DNA of 64,000 nt, taken from positions 40,080 to 104,079 of the forward strand of contig MKUU01000011.1 of NCBI GenBank assembly GCA_001898705.1, read 5' to 3'. Position numbers and translations under genes: made by a program. The notes under the pieces were generated by a model. The model saw nothing but the letters and a program-made list of their open reading frames with translations. It did no database searches and was not told the origin of the DNA. Shown piece after piece: positions 37,484 to 46,093 of this stretch. Position 1 is the stretch's first letter. Every line of letters starts with the position of its first letter. This DNA comes from Caedibacter sp. 38-128. GTDB taxonomy: Bacteria > Pseudomonadota > Alphaproteobacteria > Caedimonadales > Caedimonadaceae.

Positions 37484-38881
37484 ATGAGAAAGCTGATTTT
37501 CATTGTTCTAGCCTATGGTTGGGGAACAGGAGAAATAACTTGTAAGGCTTCAGACGACATGGAGGTGGACTATCAAATTTACTCACTATCATCTCCTTAT
37601 ATGCCTCAAAGTTCGCCCCCCCAAAACAATACAATCTCTCCAGATACGCATGAACAGGGTTTTAATTCTATTCGCTCTATCTATGAAATGATAACAGAAG
37701 GACATTTAAACGCTGATTGTCATAAATTATTTGATGCCTATACGGCCTTTACCCAGTTATCGCTTTCTGAACAAGTATGGGAAACTTATGCCAAGCATTT
37801 AGAGAGTGATTTTTGGCCTGCACAAAAAATAGAAGATACATGGAAGTGGAAAGAGTGCGTTGGAGCCCATATTTTTTTCCCTTCTAAAGCCCTTGAATGG
37901 TATGATTGCCCTTATCAAAACCATTTTTTAATGCGATTTGATGTTATATGGGGATTTGCTATAAGTGCTAAATTTAATCACTCACTTGGGAAGTATTTGC
38001 TTGCAGATGTGCTCTACAAAATGCGCTGGGCAGAGGATCCTTCACCATTAACAGATTTATTTGAAGATAATTCTAAGGAAGCAATCAACGAATTAAAACA
38101 GTGCTTGGATCATCCTGATGCTTGCTATTTATTAGGCCGAGGCCATTCAGGGAATTTTCCTCGTCTTGTCTCGTGCCACGATGAAGAAGCCTTACTTGCG
38201 TATAATCTTTTTAATCGCCATCCTCAGAATATAAGAAATAAATATCGTGCTCTTAAAAATGGGGATGCAAAACCAACTGTAGATACTTATCTTGACCTTG
38301 CAGGCCAAGGATATGTTTCGGCTTATCTGGAGGCAGCACACCTAAGCGAGAGTATTCAGCAGAAGGAAAAGATCCTCAAAGAAGCTTCTGAGAAAAACTA
38401 TGGGCCTGCATTCTTAAAGCTTGGATATCTCTTCTGCAATCAAAAAGGAGAAGATGAACAAGCTTTATCTTTCTTTAGACAAGCAGCCGAAGAGCATGGA
38501 TTGACAGCAGGGTATATCGCAGCAGGAAGGTTAAAAAATTCTCTCGCAGGCTCTTCTCAAGGCAAAACTGACCAGTTAATAAAAGAAGCTGTAGATTTCT
38601 TTAAAAAGGCTGGAGAAGCTAAAGATCCTAAAGGATGGGAGTGCCTCATTGACCTTTGGAAAGAAAAATATGACATCGCTAAGGCTCAGGGAAACATCGA
38701 TAAGAAGCAGGCTTACTTCTCTAAGCTTGAGGATGCCATTCAAGAGGGCATAAAAATAGGATCAGCTTATGCCTATCGCCATGCACAAATTTATTTTGAT
38801 GAGGAAGTCTTCTTAAAATATGTCAAAACTTATGGCAATGAATTTCAGACATTCAAAGCCACGTTATTCCTGGGTCGCTAA
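37484..38881 (+). CDS. Secreted Sel1/TPR-like repeat protein
   Basis: The 465-residue protein starts with a signal peptide (MRKLIFIVLAYGWGTGEITCKA), behind AAAGGAG at good spacing. The second half is helical, with Sel1-like units: YGPAFLKLGYLFCNQKGEDE, ALSFFRQAAEEHGLTAGYIAAG, and EAVDFFKKAGEAKDPKGWECL. Sel1/TPR arrays mediate protein contacts and occur in secreted virulence proteins of intracellular bacteria. The N-terminal half is Tyr/Trp-rich and unrecognised. It has its own long upstream gap and is not coupled to neighbours. Confidence 0.7.
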   Translation: MRKLIFIVLAYGWGTGEITCKASDDMEVDYQIYSLSSPYMPQSSPPQNNTISPDTHEQGFNSIRSIYEMITEGHLNADCHKLFDAYTAFTQLSLSEQVWETYAKHLESDFWPAQKIEDTWKWKECVGAHIFFPSKALEWYDCPYQNHFLMRFDVIWGFAISAKFNHSLGKYLLADVLYKMRWAEDPSPLTDLFEDNSKEAINELKQCLDHPDACYLLGRGHSGNFPRLVSCHDEEALLAYNLFNRHPQNIRNKYRALKNGDAKPTVDTYLDLAGQGYVSAYLEAAHLSESIQQKEKILKEASEKNYGPAFLKLGYLFCNQKGEDEQALSFFRQAAEEHGLTAGYIAAGRLKNSLAGSSQGKTDQLIKEAVDFFKKAGEAKDPKGWECLIDLWKEKYDIAKAQGNIDKKQAYFSKLEDAIQEGIKIGSAYAYRHAQIYFDEEVFLKYVKTYGNEFQTFKATLFLGR

Positions 38882-38950
38882 AAAGTCTAAGCGAAGTTAT
38901 TAAAAAAAAATTTTGACTAAGGGTTGAAATTTAAAAGCAAACCCCCTATA

Positions 38951-38980
38951 GAGAGGTAGACGTAACATCTACTCTCTTTT
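38951..38980 (+). terminator. Hairpin with T4 before the MBL gene
   Basis: GAGAGGTAGA and TCTACTCTC pair with one bulged G around CGTAACA, followed by TTTT. It ends directly before the ribosome binding site GAGGAGG of the next gene, so it could terminate the Sel1-like transcript or control entry into the next gene. Confidence 0.5.
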
Positions 38981-38993
38981 GAGGAGGCTTGAG

Positions 38994-40805
38994 TTGAGAT
39001 TCCGCCTTTTTTATTTTCTTGCTGTCTCTTTCAGATTTTTAATAACTTTTAATTTTGTAAGCGCGAGTGATAGTGAGCTAGATCCTAAAGTTACACTTAG
39101 AGTGCATGCAGTTGGGCAAGGAAATTGCGTAAGCTTAGAAATTAGGAATAAAAATGCAACGAGTTCAGAATTTATGCTCGTGGATATTGGTTCAACATCG
39201 TTTGCAAACGAGGCTGCCTATAGACAATTTCAAACACAATCTTTGAGTCCTCCTCAAGAAAGTGTTGCTCCTGAAAAGCAGCCTAAAACACCACCTTCAA
39301 CGCCTCCTTCAACGCCTCCCCCAAAAAAGGCCCCTCTCCCTGCTCCTGAAAGTGTTAAAAAATCTTCCAATTGGGATGAAACTCAAGAAGATAAAAAGGT
39401 TATAGCAGAACTAAAAAAAACATACTTAGACGAATTTATTGCCAAAATGCGTCAAATGCTTAAGAAAGAGCCGCAAAATAAAATAGAAGACGAAGATTCA
39501 GAAAGAATTCCACCAATTCACGTAAAAACTGTTGTCATCACACACCCTGACGCTGATCATTGCAACAAGTTGATGAAATTATTTTTCACTGAAGACGATA
39601 AAATCGAATTTCTTATTTTTGGCGGCCTCCCCAGCCAGTACTTTAGCAATCAAAATGATCAACAAGTCTTTAAAACTTGGCTTTCTTTACGTTTAAAGAC
39701 GAAGACTCAAATCTTCTTCCCTGCCATTCAACATGAAGCTTTAACACCTAAAGACCCATCAGATCCCTTAAAAGAATTTTTTGAAAAAGAAAAAAAAGAA
39801 GAGTTTGCACCCCATACTTTTTCAGGGGCCCCTTCTTTTAAAAAGTTATCTCTTGCCAAAGCTTTTGATTTCCATAAAAAAATTACAATCTCATTACTGT
39901 CTCTTAACCCCCTTCACAATGGTGCAGTTGGCGATGTCGTTCGTTTAGCTGATGATGAAGCCGATGCTAATAAAGAGAGTATTGTGCTAAAAGTTGAACA
40001 TGGTCAGTCTTCTGTTCTACTCACAGGCGATGCCACTCAAGCCACAATAAGACGTATTAAACATAATTATAAAAATTCTGATTTTTTACAATCAACTGCT
40101 TTGCTCGCAAGTCACCATGGATCTGCAGAACATGGATGTAATAGTGAAGAATGGATCACATTAGTTGCCCCAGAATATGTGTTAATCAGCCACGGCTATA
40201 ACAAAAAATATGGCCATCCTCACGCCCAATCATATGAAAACTTTAAAAAATCTCCCAGATTAGTTCAAGTACCTGCACATCATGTTTTGGTCGGAAGAGG
40301 AACTAAACAAACTGAAGATGATTATGAAGGAAGCCTCCACACAACATGTCGAGCCATTTATTCTACTTTAAATAGTGGCACTCTCACACTTGAGTTGCTG
40401 CCAACAAAATTAATTCTCACACCTGAGATTGTTCAATCCTTAAAAATAGAAAAAGAGACTAAAAAAAATGTAAAGATTGAAGAAAAAACTGGTGAAATAC
40501 TTCTGTCTGTACAAAAAAAACAAGCTCGCAGATATAAATCCTTAAACTCGCCAACAAAGGATTATTCTGAAAGAAAAATGAAAGTCAATGATTCTAAAGA
40601 AGACGAAGAAGCAAGCATTGTTAAACCAATCTTAACTCATGCAGAAAAGGAAGAAACAAGGATAACCACCTTAACGAGCAAAAAAAAGAGAAAGGCAAAT
40701 GAGGCTGATTTAGAGAGTCCCAGCAAAGAAGCCAGTAAAGACCGCATAAAGAAAATGAAGAAAGAAACTTCGCCTCAAAACAAGAAGAAAGAAAAGCCAA
40801 AATGA
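38994..40805 (+). CDS. Secreted metallo-beta-lactamase-fold protein, ComEC-hydrolase-like
   Basis: The start is TTG 38994, seven bases after GAGGAGG; a TTG at 38979 lies before that site. The N-terminus (MRFRLFYFLAVSFRFLI, cut near FVSA) is a signal peptide. Next comes an MBL fold: FMLVDIGSTSF, the metal motif VVITHPDADHCN, SSVLLTGDATQ, and LLASHHGS with a late ISHGYN. This matches the soluble hydrolase domain of ComEC and related nucleases. A Pro-rich spacer (TPPSTPPSTPPPKK) plus a charged stretch is inserted before the metal motif. About 110 C-terminal residues are Lys/Glu-rich with KKKRK and KKMKK clusters. It may be a secreted phosphodiesterase or nuclease; the substrate is unknown. Confidence 0.75.
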   Translation: MRFRLFYFLAVSFRFLITFNFVSASDSELDPKVTLRVHAVGQGNCVSLEIRNKNATSSEFMLVDIGSTSFANEAAYRQFQTQSLSPPQESVAPEKQPKTPPSTPPSTPPPKKAPLPAPESVKKSSNWDETQEDKKVIAELKKTYLDEFIAKMRQMLKKEPQNKIEDEDSERIPPIHVKTVVITHPDADHCNKLMKLFFTEDDKIEFLIFGGLPSQYFSNQNDQQVFKTWLSLRLKTKTQIFFPAIQHEALTPKDPSDPLKEFFEKEKKEEFAPHTFSGAPSFKKLSLAKAFDFHKKITISLLSLNPLHNGAVGDVVRLADDEADANKESIVLKVEHGQSSVLLTGDATQATIRRIKHNYKNSDFLQSTALLASHHGSAEHGCNSEEWITLVAPEYVLISHGYNKKYGHPHAQSYENFKKSPRLVQVPAHHVLVGRGTKQTEDDYEGSLHTTCRAIYSTLNSGTLTLELLPTKLILTPEIVQSLKIEKETKKNVKIEEKTGEILLSVQKKQARRYKSLNSPTKDYSERKMKVNDSKEDEEASIVKPILTHAEKEETRITTLTSKKKRKANEADLESPSKEASKDRIKKMKKETSPQNKKKEKPK

Positions 40806-40908
40806 GTGAATTAATATCTACTTGTGAACAGAGGATTTAAGCTAGTTCCTTGCTTTAAGCACAAGTTAGTACAGATATGAGACATGATATTTTGACTCAT
40901 AAAATTTT

Positions 40909-42054
40909 CTAAGAATAAATACGATGGCCCCGTTGTCCCTGCCCTGTTAGCAACTCATATGGATTTGTGCCTGCTAAGTAAGCCATTTCACGAAGATTTT
41001 GCGCCGTAGGATAAAGTGATACCCACGCATCAACATGACTCAATGATTCAGGAATGTCAGTCACATCGACCATCATAAAATCCATTGAAATGCGCCCAAT
41101 AATAGGAGCTACAAAGCCCCCAAGATAAACATGTCCTTTATTTGATAATTCCCGCATAATACCATCAGCATACCCAATTCCCAAGGTTGCTAAGCGCTTG
41201 GGTGTCGTACATTTATAGGTAGCATTATAGCCAACGCTTTGTCCTGGATGGACTTCCTGAACTTGAATAATACGCGCATAAACGGATAAGCAAGGTTTCA
41301 GTTGATCGACCTCGGGATAGGGATTGGCGTAACCATAAAGCCCTAAACCCGGCCGAACATAATCGTAATGATAGGCTTCGCCTAAAGAAATACCATTCGA
41401 ATTTGCAAGACATGCGGCAGTTTTAGGAAGCATTTTTAGGCAACGCTCAAAAGCCTGGCGCTGTTCCTCATTCTGAGGATTCTCAGGTTCATCACTGCTT
41501 GCCAGATGACTGATAATCATCTCAAGCTGAAAAGCATCTATTAAGTTTGGATCTTGGCTTATACGCATGATGTCTTGAAATGAAAGTCCATTTCGCGTCA
41601 TTCCAGTATCAACATGGAAGACTGCTGGCAATGCTTGGTTCCTTAAATGGGCCGCACTAGACCAACGCGTAACCTGTGCACGATCAACCAAAACAGGGAT
41701 TAAACGAGCATTGATAAACTCATCTTCCGTCTTTGAAAGAACCCCGCAAAAAACAAAGATTTTCACATCTTCTGCAGGAAGGACTTGACGAAGTTTTACC
41801 CCTTCTTCAATGAAGGCAACACAAAAAACACGACAACCTTGAGCATAAAGAACCTGAGCAACTTGAGACATCCCAAGGCCATAGCAATTTGCTTTCACAA
41901 CTGCTGCAATTTGGCATCCATCCTTAATATACGCTTGAGTTAATGAATAATTATGTTGGATGGCGGGCAAATTAACCACCATGGCTGAAGTTGCAGTCGC
42001 AGGCACATCTTTTAGCAAAAAATTCTGCTTAGATTCCTGCTTAGCGTAGTCCAT
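40909..42054 (-). CDS. alr: Alanine racemase
   Basis: Alr makes D-alanine for murein with PLP. The PLP lysine lies in AAVVKANCYGLG, and the second catalytic base Tyr in the SVGYNATY region; VDTGMTRNGLS and TLGIGYADGI are family motifs. I prefer ATG 42054, whose product (MDYAKQESK...) overlaps the dnaB end by 14 bases; the frame is open upstream to 42087 but only within dnaB. It is the last gene of the rpsF operon and pairs functionally with murA. Confidence 0.93.
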   Translation of the reverse strand: MDYAKQESKQNFLLKDVPATATSAMVVNLPAIQHNYSLTQAYIKDGCQIAAVVKANCYGLGMSQVAQVLYAQGCRVFCVAFIEEGVKLRQVLPAEDVKIFVFCGVLSKTEDEFINARLIPVLVDRAQVTRWSSAAHLRNQALPAVFHVDTGMTRNGLSFQDIMRISQDPNLIDAFQLEMIISHLASSDEPENPQNEEQRQAFERCLKMLPKTAACLANSNGISLGEAYHYDYVRPGLGLYGYANPYPEVDQLKPCLSVYARIIQVQEVHPGQSVGYNATYKCTTPKRLATLGIGYADGIMRELSNKGHVYLGGFVAPIIGRISMDFMMVDVTDIPESLSHVDAWVSLYPTAQNLREMAYLAGTNPYELLTGQGQRGHRIYS

Positions 42055-43531
42055 GAGGCATTCTTTCCGATTCAACATAGTTACCAAACTTAGTCAAAGC
42101 ACCATCAAAGAATAATTTAATGTTGTTGATAGGACCATGTCTCTGCTTAGCCACAATAACTTCAGCTAAATTATAAATTTGTTTCATTCGTGTTGACCAC
42201 TCTTCATGCTTATCAGAGTTGGGTGCTGGCTCACGCCTGCTTTCATAATATTCTTCACGATAAACAAACATTACAACGTCTGCATCCTGCTCAATCGAAC
42301 CAGACTCACGTAAATCAGCTAATTGAGGGCGTTTATCTTCACGCTGTTCCACAGCACGTGAGAGCTGAGAAAGAGCAATAACAGGAACATGAAGCTCTTT
42401 TGCAAGCGTTTTAAGACCTCGCGTAATCTCAGAAATCTCTTGAACGCGGTTTTCCGAATTTCTTGCGCCTGGTGCCCCTTGTAACAATTGTAAATAGTCA
42501 ACAATGATCATTGAAAGACCATGCTTGCGCTTGAGCCTACGTGCCCTCGTTCGCAAGGCTGAAATAGTCAAGGCCGGTGTATCATCAATATAAAGCGGTA
42601 AATTCGCAAGGCGACGGCTTACCTCAAAAAATTTCTGAAAATCAGCCTGAGGAATATCACCCCGGCGGATGCGATCAGAGGCAACACCGGATTCTTGCGC
42701 TAAAAGACGTGTTGCCAACTGCTCAGATGACATTTCAAGTGAAAAGAATGCAACAATACCTCCATATACCTTCTGCTCAAGACCCGCCTCGGCGGCATTA
42801 AAAGCGATGTTTGCGGCAAGTGCCGTTTTTCCCATCGAAGGTCGACCTGCAAGAATGATAAGATCTGAAGGATGAAGTCCTCCTAAAAGACCATCTAAAT
42901 CTTTAAATCCCGTTGTGACACCAACAATTTTATCTTCGCGCTTAAAAGCAAGCTCGGCAATTTGGATAGATTCTGTCAGAGCCTTAGAGAAAGGCACAAA
43001 TCCTTTATCTGCTTGGCCCACCGTCGCTAAATCGTACAAACGTTGCTCGGCACTTTCGATTTGTTGTTGAGCGCCATGCTCAACATCTGGCGTAAAAGCA
43101 TTATTAACAACTTCTTCGCCTAAATCGATCAGTTGACGTCTTAAATGAAGATCATAGATAAGCTCTCCATAATGTTGGACGCTTATGATTGAAACCACAG
43201 AGGCTGCAAGGTGTGCAAGATACTGCGTCCCTCCAATTTCTTGAAGAGAATTATCTTGCTCAAACGTACTTTTGAGCGTAATCGGATCAGCAATTTGCCC
43301 TCGCTCAATAAGTTTAGAAATAACGGCATAAATACGCCCATTGGCAGCATTTGCAAAATGCTCAGGCATCAAGAAATCAGAAATTTTTTCGTATGCCTGG
43401 TTATTATGTAATAAAGCACCTAAAAGTGCTTGCTCCGCCTCATAATTATGAGGCGGAATACGTTCATGCTCAAGAGTTGCTGCTGTCAGCAGATTTCGAT
43501 TTTCCGTGAGTGCAACAACGTTTCCTGTCAT
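42041..43531 (-). CDS. dnaB: Replicative DNA helicase
   Basis: DnaB is the hexameric helicase of the replication fork. The N-terminal primase-interacting domain starts at PPHNYEAEQALLGALL. The RecA-like core has Walker A GRPSMGKTALA, FSLEMSSEQLATRLLAQESG, Walker B IIVDYLQLL, and GSIEQDADVVMFVYR. The 496 residues contain no intein, which is worth stating because dnaB is a frequent intein site. It lies between rplI and alr in the conserved order; a large hairpin occupies the gap to rplI. Confidence 0.96.
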   Translation of the reverse strand: MTGNVVALTENRNLLTAATLEHERIPPHNYEAEQALLGALLHNNQAYEKISDFLMPEHFANAANGRIYAVISKLIERGQIADPITLKSTFEQDNSLQEIGGTQYLAHLAASVVSIISVQHYGELIYDLHLRRQLIDLGEEVVNNAFTPDVEHGAQQQIESAEQRLYDLATVGQADKGFVPFSKALTESIQIAELAFKREDKIVGVTTGFKDLDGLLGGLHPSDLIILAGRPSMGKTALAANIAFNAAEAGLEQKVYGGIVAFFSLEMSSEQLATRLLAQESGVASDRIRRGDIPQADFQKFFEVSRRLANLPLYIDDTPALTISALRTRARRLKRKHGLSMIIVDYLQLLQGAPGARNSENRVQEISEITRGLKTLAKELHVPVIALSQLSRAVEQREDKRPQLADLRESGSIEQDADVVMFVYREEYYESRREPAPNSDKHEEWSTRMKQIYNLAEVIVAKQRHGPINNIKLFFDGALTKFGNYVESERMPHGLR

Positions 43532-43586
43532 GACAACTCTCTTGTTGAGGGCTTAATATTTATAAGGACACTATTTAAAAGTTTTT

Positions 43587-43641
43587 CATAATGCACCAAA
43601 GCAAGCCACTTTTTTCTTTTGTACCTTGCTTTGGCATTATG
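43587..43641 (-). other. Large intercistronic hairpin between rplI and dnaB
   Basis: CATAATGC-AC-CAAAGCAAG (43587-43605) pairs with CTTGCTTTGGCATTATG (43625-43641): 17 base pairs with a two-base bulge and a 19-base loop. On the transcribed minus strand it is followed by AAAAAC, not a U run, so it is not a standard terminator. It may be a processing or stability element that sets the dnaB level below that of the ribosomal proteins. Confidence 0.65.
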
Positions 43642-43660
43642 AACAAGAGCCATTTAAGAC

Positions 43661-44167
43661 TTAAGCGCTAACTTCTTCTGACGCTTGAGATTTTTTTGGA
43701 GAAGCCTGAGCAATAGCTTCTTCTTGTGTTTGAGCAACGTTAACAATCACTGTTTCTGAGACTTCAGGATGCAGCGCTATTTGCACTTCATGTAATCCTA
43801 AGGCTTTAATTGGTGTGCTTAAAATAGCCTGAGCGCGCGTCACAGTAAAACCTGCAGCTGTTACGGCTTCCGTAATGTCTTGAGGGCGAACAGACCCATA
43901 AAGAAGACCATTATCACCAGCTTGACGCAAAATAATAATGCTAAGGCCTTTCATCTTTGCTGCCACTGCCTCAGCTTCCTTCTTTAGTTGTAAGTTATGA
44001 GCCTCAAGCTGAGCGCGTTTTTGCTTAAATTCTTCAATTTTAGCAGTCGTCGCCCGTTCTGCTTTTCCTTTAGGCAACAAGAAATTACGTGCGTAGCCTG
44101 GCTTAACACGAACGATATCACCCATTTGTCCTAAATGTTCAACACGTTGTAATAGTATCACTTCCAT
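43661..44167 (-). CDS. rplI: 50S ribosomal protein L9
   Basis: L9 binds 23S rRNA near the L1 arm and stabilises the ribosome. The 168 residues start MEVILLQRVEHLGQMGDIV and continue with RVKPGYARNFLLPKGKA, the diagnostic N-terminal domain, then the long connecting helix and the C-terminal domain (GLLYGSVRPQDITEAV). A short Ala/Ser/Lys-rich tail ends the protein. It lies nine bases after the DUF2232 gene. Confidence 0.97.
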   Translation of the reverse strand: MEVILLQRVEHLGQMGDIVRVKPGYARNFLLPKGKAERATTAKIEEFKQKRAQLEAHNLQLKKEAEAVAAKMKGLSIIILRQAGDNGLLYGSVRPQDITEAVTAAGFTVTRAQAILSTPIKALGLHEVQIALHPEVSETVIVNVAQTQEEAIAQASPKKSQASEEVSA

Positions 44168-44176
44168 ATTTTTCTC

Positions 44177-45124
44177 CTAAATCTTACACAATCGTTCTTT
44201 TAAATTGAGCCAAGGCTCGAAAATTCCCACAATTAAGACGGGCAACGCTAACCAGCCGAACACTACCATAAGCGTATAAAAAATCCAAAGAAACAAATTT
44301 CGTTGTTCATATTTTGTTGAGTAGCTATGAATTATAGCAAGCCCTTCAAGCATAAACGCATTCAGCAAAGCCCACAACATATTTATTGAGATCGTCCCAA
44401 CTTGGCCACTTCCAAAAAAGGCAAAAATCCCAATAACGGCAAGCGCCCACCAAGGCCACCACGGAAGTTCAAAATGAATCATTGACGGTGTCGGTCTTAG
44501 GTTACAAGAAAATCTTTGCAACACACTCTGCGCGAATACGGCATTGATCAATGTAAAGAGAAATAAGAAACTTGCCAAAAAAGCCGGCAAGATCATTACA
44601 AGCTGCACAATGAAAGGTTGATAGAGAGCTTCCATATTTGGGTTAAATTTTCCCATCCCCTCTAAAAAGGTTTGCTGAAGCATCTGAAGATTGTCATTTG
44701 TCAGTAATGTGATGGAGAGAAAGGCTGCAAGCCCTAGAGTATATGCTGTCAAACACGCAACAACACGCCCAATAGGATACCACTCAACTTGAGTGTTTGA
44801 TACCTGACGGTGGCGCAAAGCCAAGAAAATAACCAATAAACAAGGTATCAAGAAAAACAAGCCTTGAAGCAACGCAGGCTTCACACCACTTAACAAAGTA
44901 ATGCAACACAAACTCACGGCTGAACCGATTAAAAATGGACGTAGGCCGTACTGAAGCCCAATAGAAAACAAAGGGAATTGATGAAAGATAGCAGCAATAA
45001 CCCAGAGTGGATTGCCGGTTAAAAAACCTTGAAAGAGGAGCGCCGTAAGCACTCCTCTTGCTAGGATTTGATGCCAGTCTTTTGACGACAAGGTCGTCAC
45101 AACAAACGCTTTCTTAGCGAACAA
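44177..45124 (-). CDS. DUF2232 polytopic membrane protein
   Basis: The 315-residue protein has about eight hydrophobic segments and the DUF2232 layout. This family is found between rpsR and rplI in many alphaproteobacteria, as here. Its function is unknown. The start overlaps the rpsR end by 11 bases, indicating coupled translation. Trp-rich segments ([15 protein letters not shown]) mark a late helix. Confidence 0.85.
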   Translation of the reverse strand: MFAKKAFVVTTLSSKDWHQILARGVLTALLFQGFLTGNPLWVIAAIFHQFPLFSIGLQYGLRPFLIGSAVSLCCITLLSGVKPALLQGLFFLIPCLLVIFLALRHRQVSNTQVEWYPIGRVVACLTAYTLGLAAFLSITLLTNDNLQMLQQTFLEGMGKFNPNMEALYQPFIVQLVMILPAFLASFLFLFTLINAVFAQSVLQRFSCNLRPTPSMIHFELPWWPWWALAVIGIFAFFGSGQVGTISINMLWALLNAFMLEGLAIIHSYSTKYEQRNLFLWIFYTLMVVFGWLALPVLIVGIFEPWLNLKERLCKI

Positions 45125-45365
45125 CGTAAGGCAATAAGGCTAAGAAGCGTGCACGCTTAATTGCGATTGCCAAATCACGTTGATGTTTTGCGCTGACAGA
45201 CGTAATACGCCTTGGGATAATTCTTCCACGTTCAGAAATATATTTCTGAAGAAGGCGAACATCTTTGTAATCAATTTTAGGCGCGCCTGGTTCACTAAAA
45301 GGACAACTCTTACGACGACGGAAAAAATGACGACGTGGACCACCTTTTGACATTGGATCATTCAT
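45114..45365 (-). CDS. rpsR: 30S ribosomal protein S18
   Basis: S18 pairs with S6 on the 30S platform. The 83 residues contain [50 protein letters not shown] and [11 protein letters not shown], all diagnostic. GGAAGAG precedes ATG 45365. It lies 11 bases downstream of rpsF. The N-terminal Cys of the zinc-free type is kept in KSCPF. Confidence 0.97.
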   Translation of the reverse strand: MNDPMSKGGPRRHFFRRRKSCPFSEPGAPKIDYKDVRLLQKYISERGRIIPRRITSVSAKHQRDLAIAIKRARFLALLPYVVR

Positions 45366-45376
45366 GATACTCTTCC

Positions 45377-45793
45377 TTAGCTTTCTAGTTCTTCTTCGGT
45401 TTCAGAATTGGCTTCATCTGCGTCTTGATCATCACGCCCATAAGAAGGGGCATAATCATCTCTTTGATAACGTGATGCCTTTAAAATAGCTGAAGGTCCT
45501 TTTTCGTGCTCTTCAACAGCAATTGTTTGAAAGCGAAGAATATCTTCGTTGATCCGCATCACACGCTCAACTTCTTTAATAGCAGCAACAGGTGCTGTCG
45601 TATTTAGTACGACATAATGACCGCGACGATTTTTCTTAATAAGATAAGCAAGCGTCCGAAGGCCACAATATTCATTGCGAACAATTTGACCACCTTGGTC
45701 CTTAATAATACCAGAAAATTTCTCTGCTAATGTTTCGACTTGCGCGGGCGATAAATCCTGACGCGCAATAACAACGATTTCATAATTATTCAT
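45377..45793 (-). CDS. rpsF: 30S ribosomal protein S6
   Basis: S6 binds the 30S platform with S18. The 138 residues start [20 protein letters not shown] and contain [23 protein letters not shown] and [13 protein letters not shown] in segments. An acidic C-terminal tail ([12 protein letters not shown]) is the substrate type for RimK-like glutamylation, though no rimK is visible here. It heads the rpsF-rpsR-DUF2232-rplI-dnaB-alr run. Confidence 0.97.
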   Translation of the reverse strand: MNNYEIVVIARQDLSPAQVETLAEKFSGIIKDQGGQIVRNEYCGLRTLAYLIKKNRRGHYVVLNTTAPVAAIKEVERVMRINEDILRFQTIAVEEHEKGPSAILKASRYQRDDYAPSYGRDDQDADEANSETEEELES

Positions 45794-45862
45794 ATCAGCT
45801 CCTCATGGCTAATGGGTTGAAAACTCAACAAAGCCGGCAATACCGGCAAGGAGATGGCCTTT
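45794..45862 (-). promoter_or_regulatory. Candidate rpsF leader (S6:S18 autoregulatory element)
   Basis: The transcribed leader holds hairpin GCCGG-TATTG-CCGGC (45833-45847) and hairpin GTTGA-GTTT-TCAAC (45816-45829), then the ribosome binding site GAGGAG (45799-45804). CTCCTT just upstream of the first hairpin (45848-45853) can pair with that site and would hide it. S6:S18 complexes are known to bind rpsF leaders with a CCG-containing element in many bacteria; the match to the consensus is plausible but not proven. Confidence 0.4.
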
Positions 45863-46093
45863 GTATAGCGTATTTTATCAGAAAAAACAACTCAATTGTG
45901 CTCAAAAGTCTGCATTAGACTTCTTTCCTGTAACAAATAAAGAAAATTTGTTATTTTAAGGTAGTATGCAAAATCCTCATCCTATCATTGCATTAACTTT
46001 TGTCTAGATAACTTGAAATTAGTAAAACTCATACATATATTGTCTAATAGAAAAAGATATATTAATTTAATTGAAGAAAATAAGGTAAATACA
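45863..46093. other. Divergent intergenic region, rpsF / PARG-domain gene
   Basis: AT-rich DNA between divergent genes. TAACAAAT and ATTTGTTA (45931-45953) form a weak hairpin followed by TTTT on the plus strand. The upstream in-frame extension of the PARG-domain gene (46013-46093) lacks a good start and is treated as leader. Confidence 0.45.
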
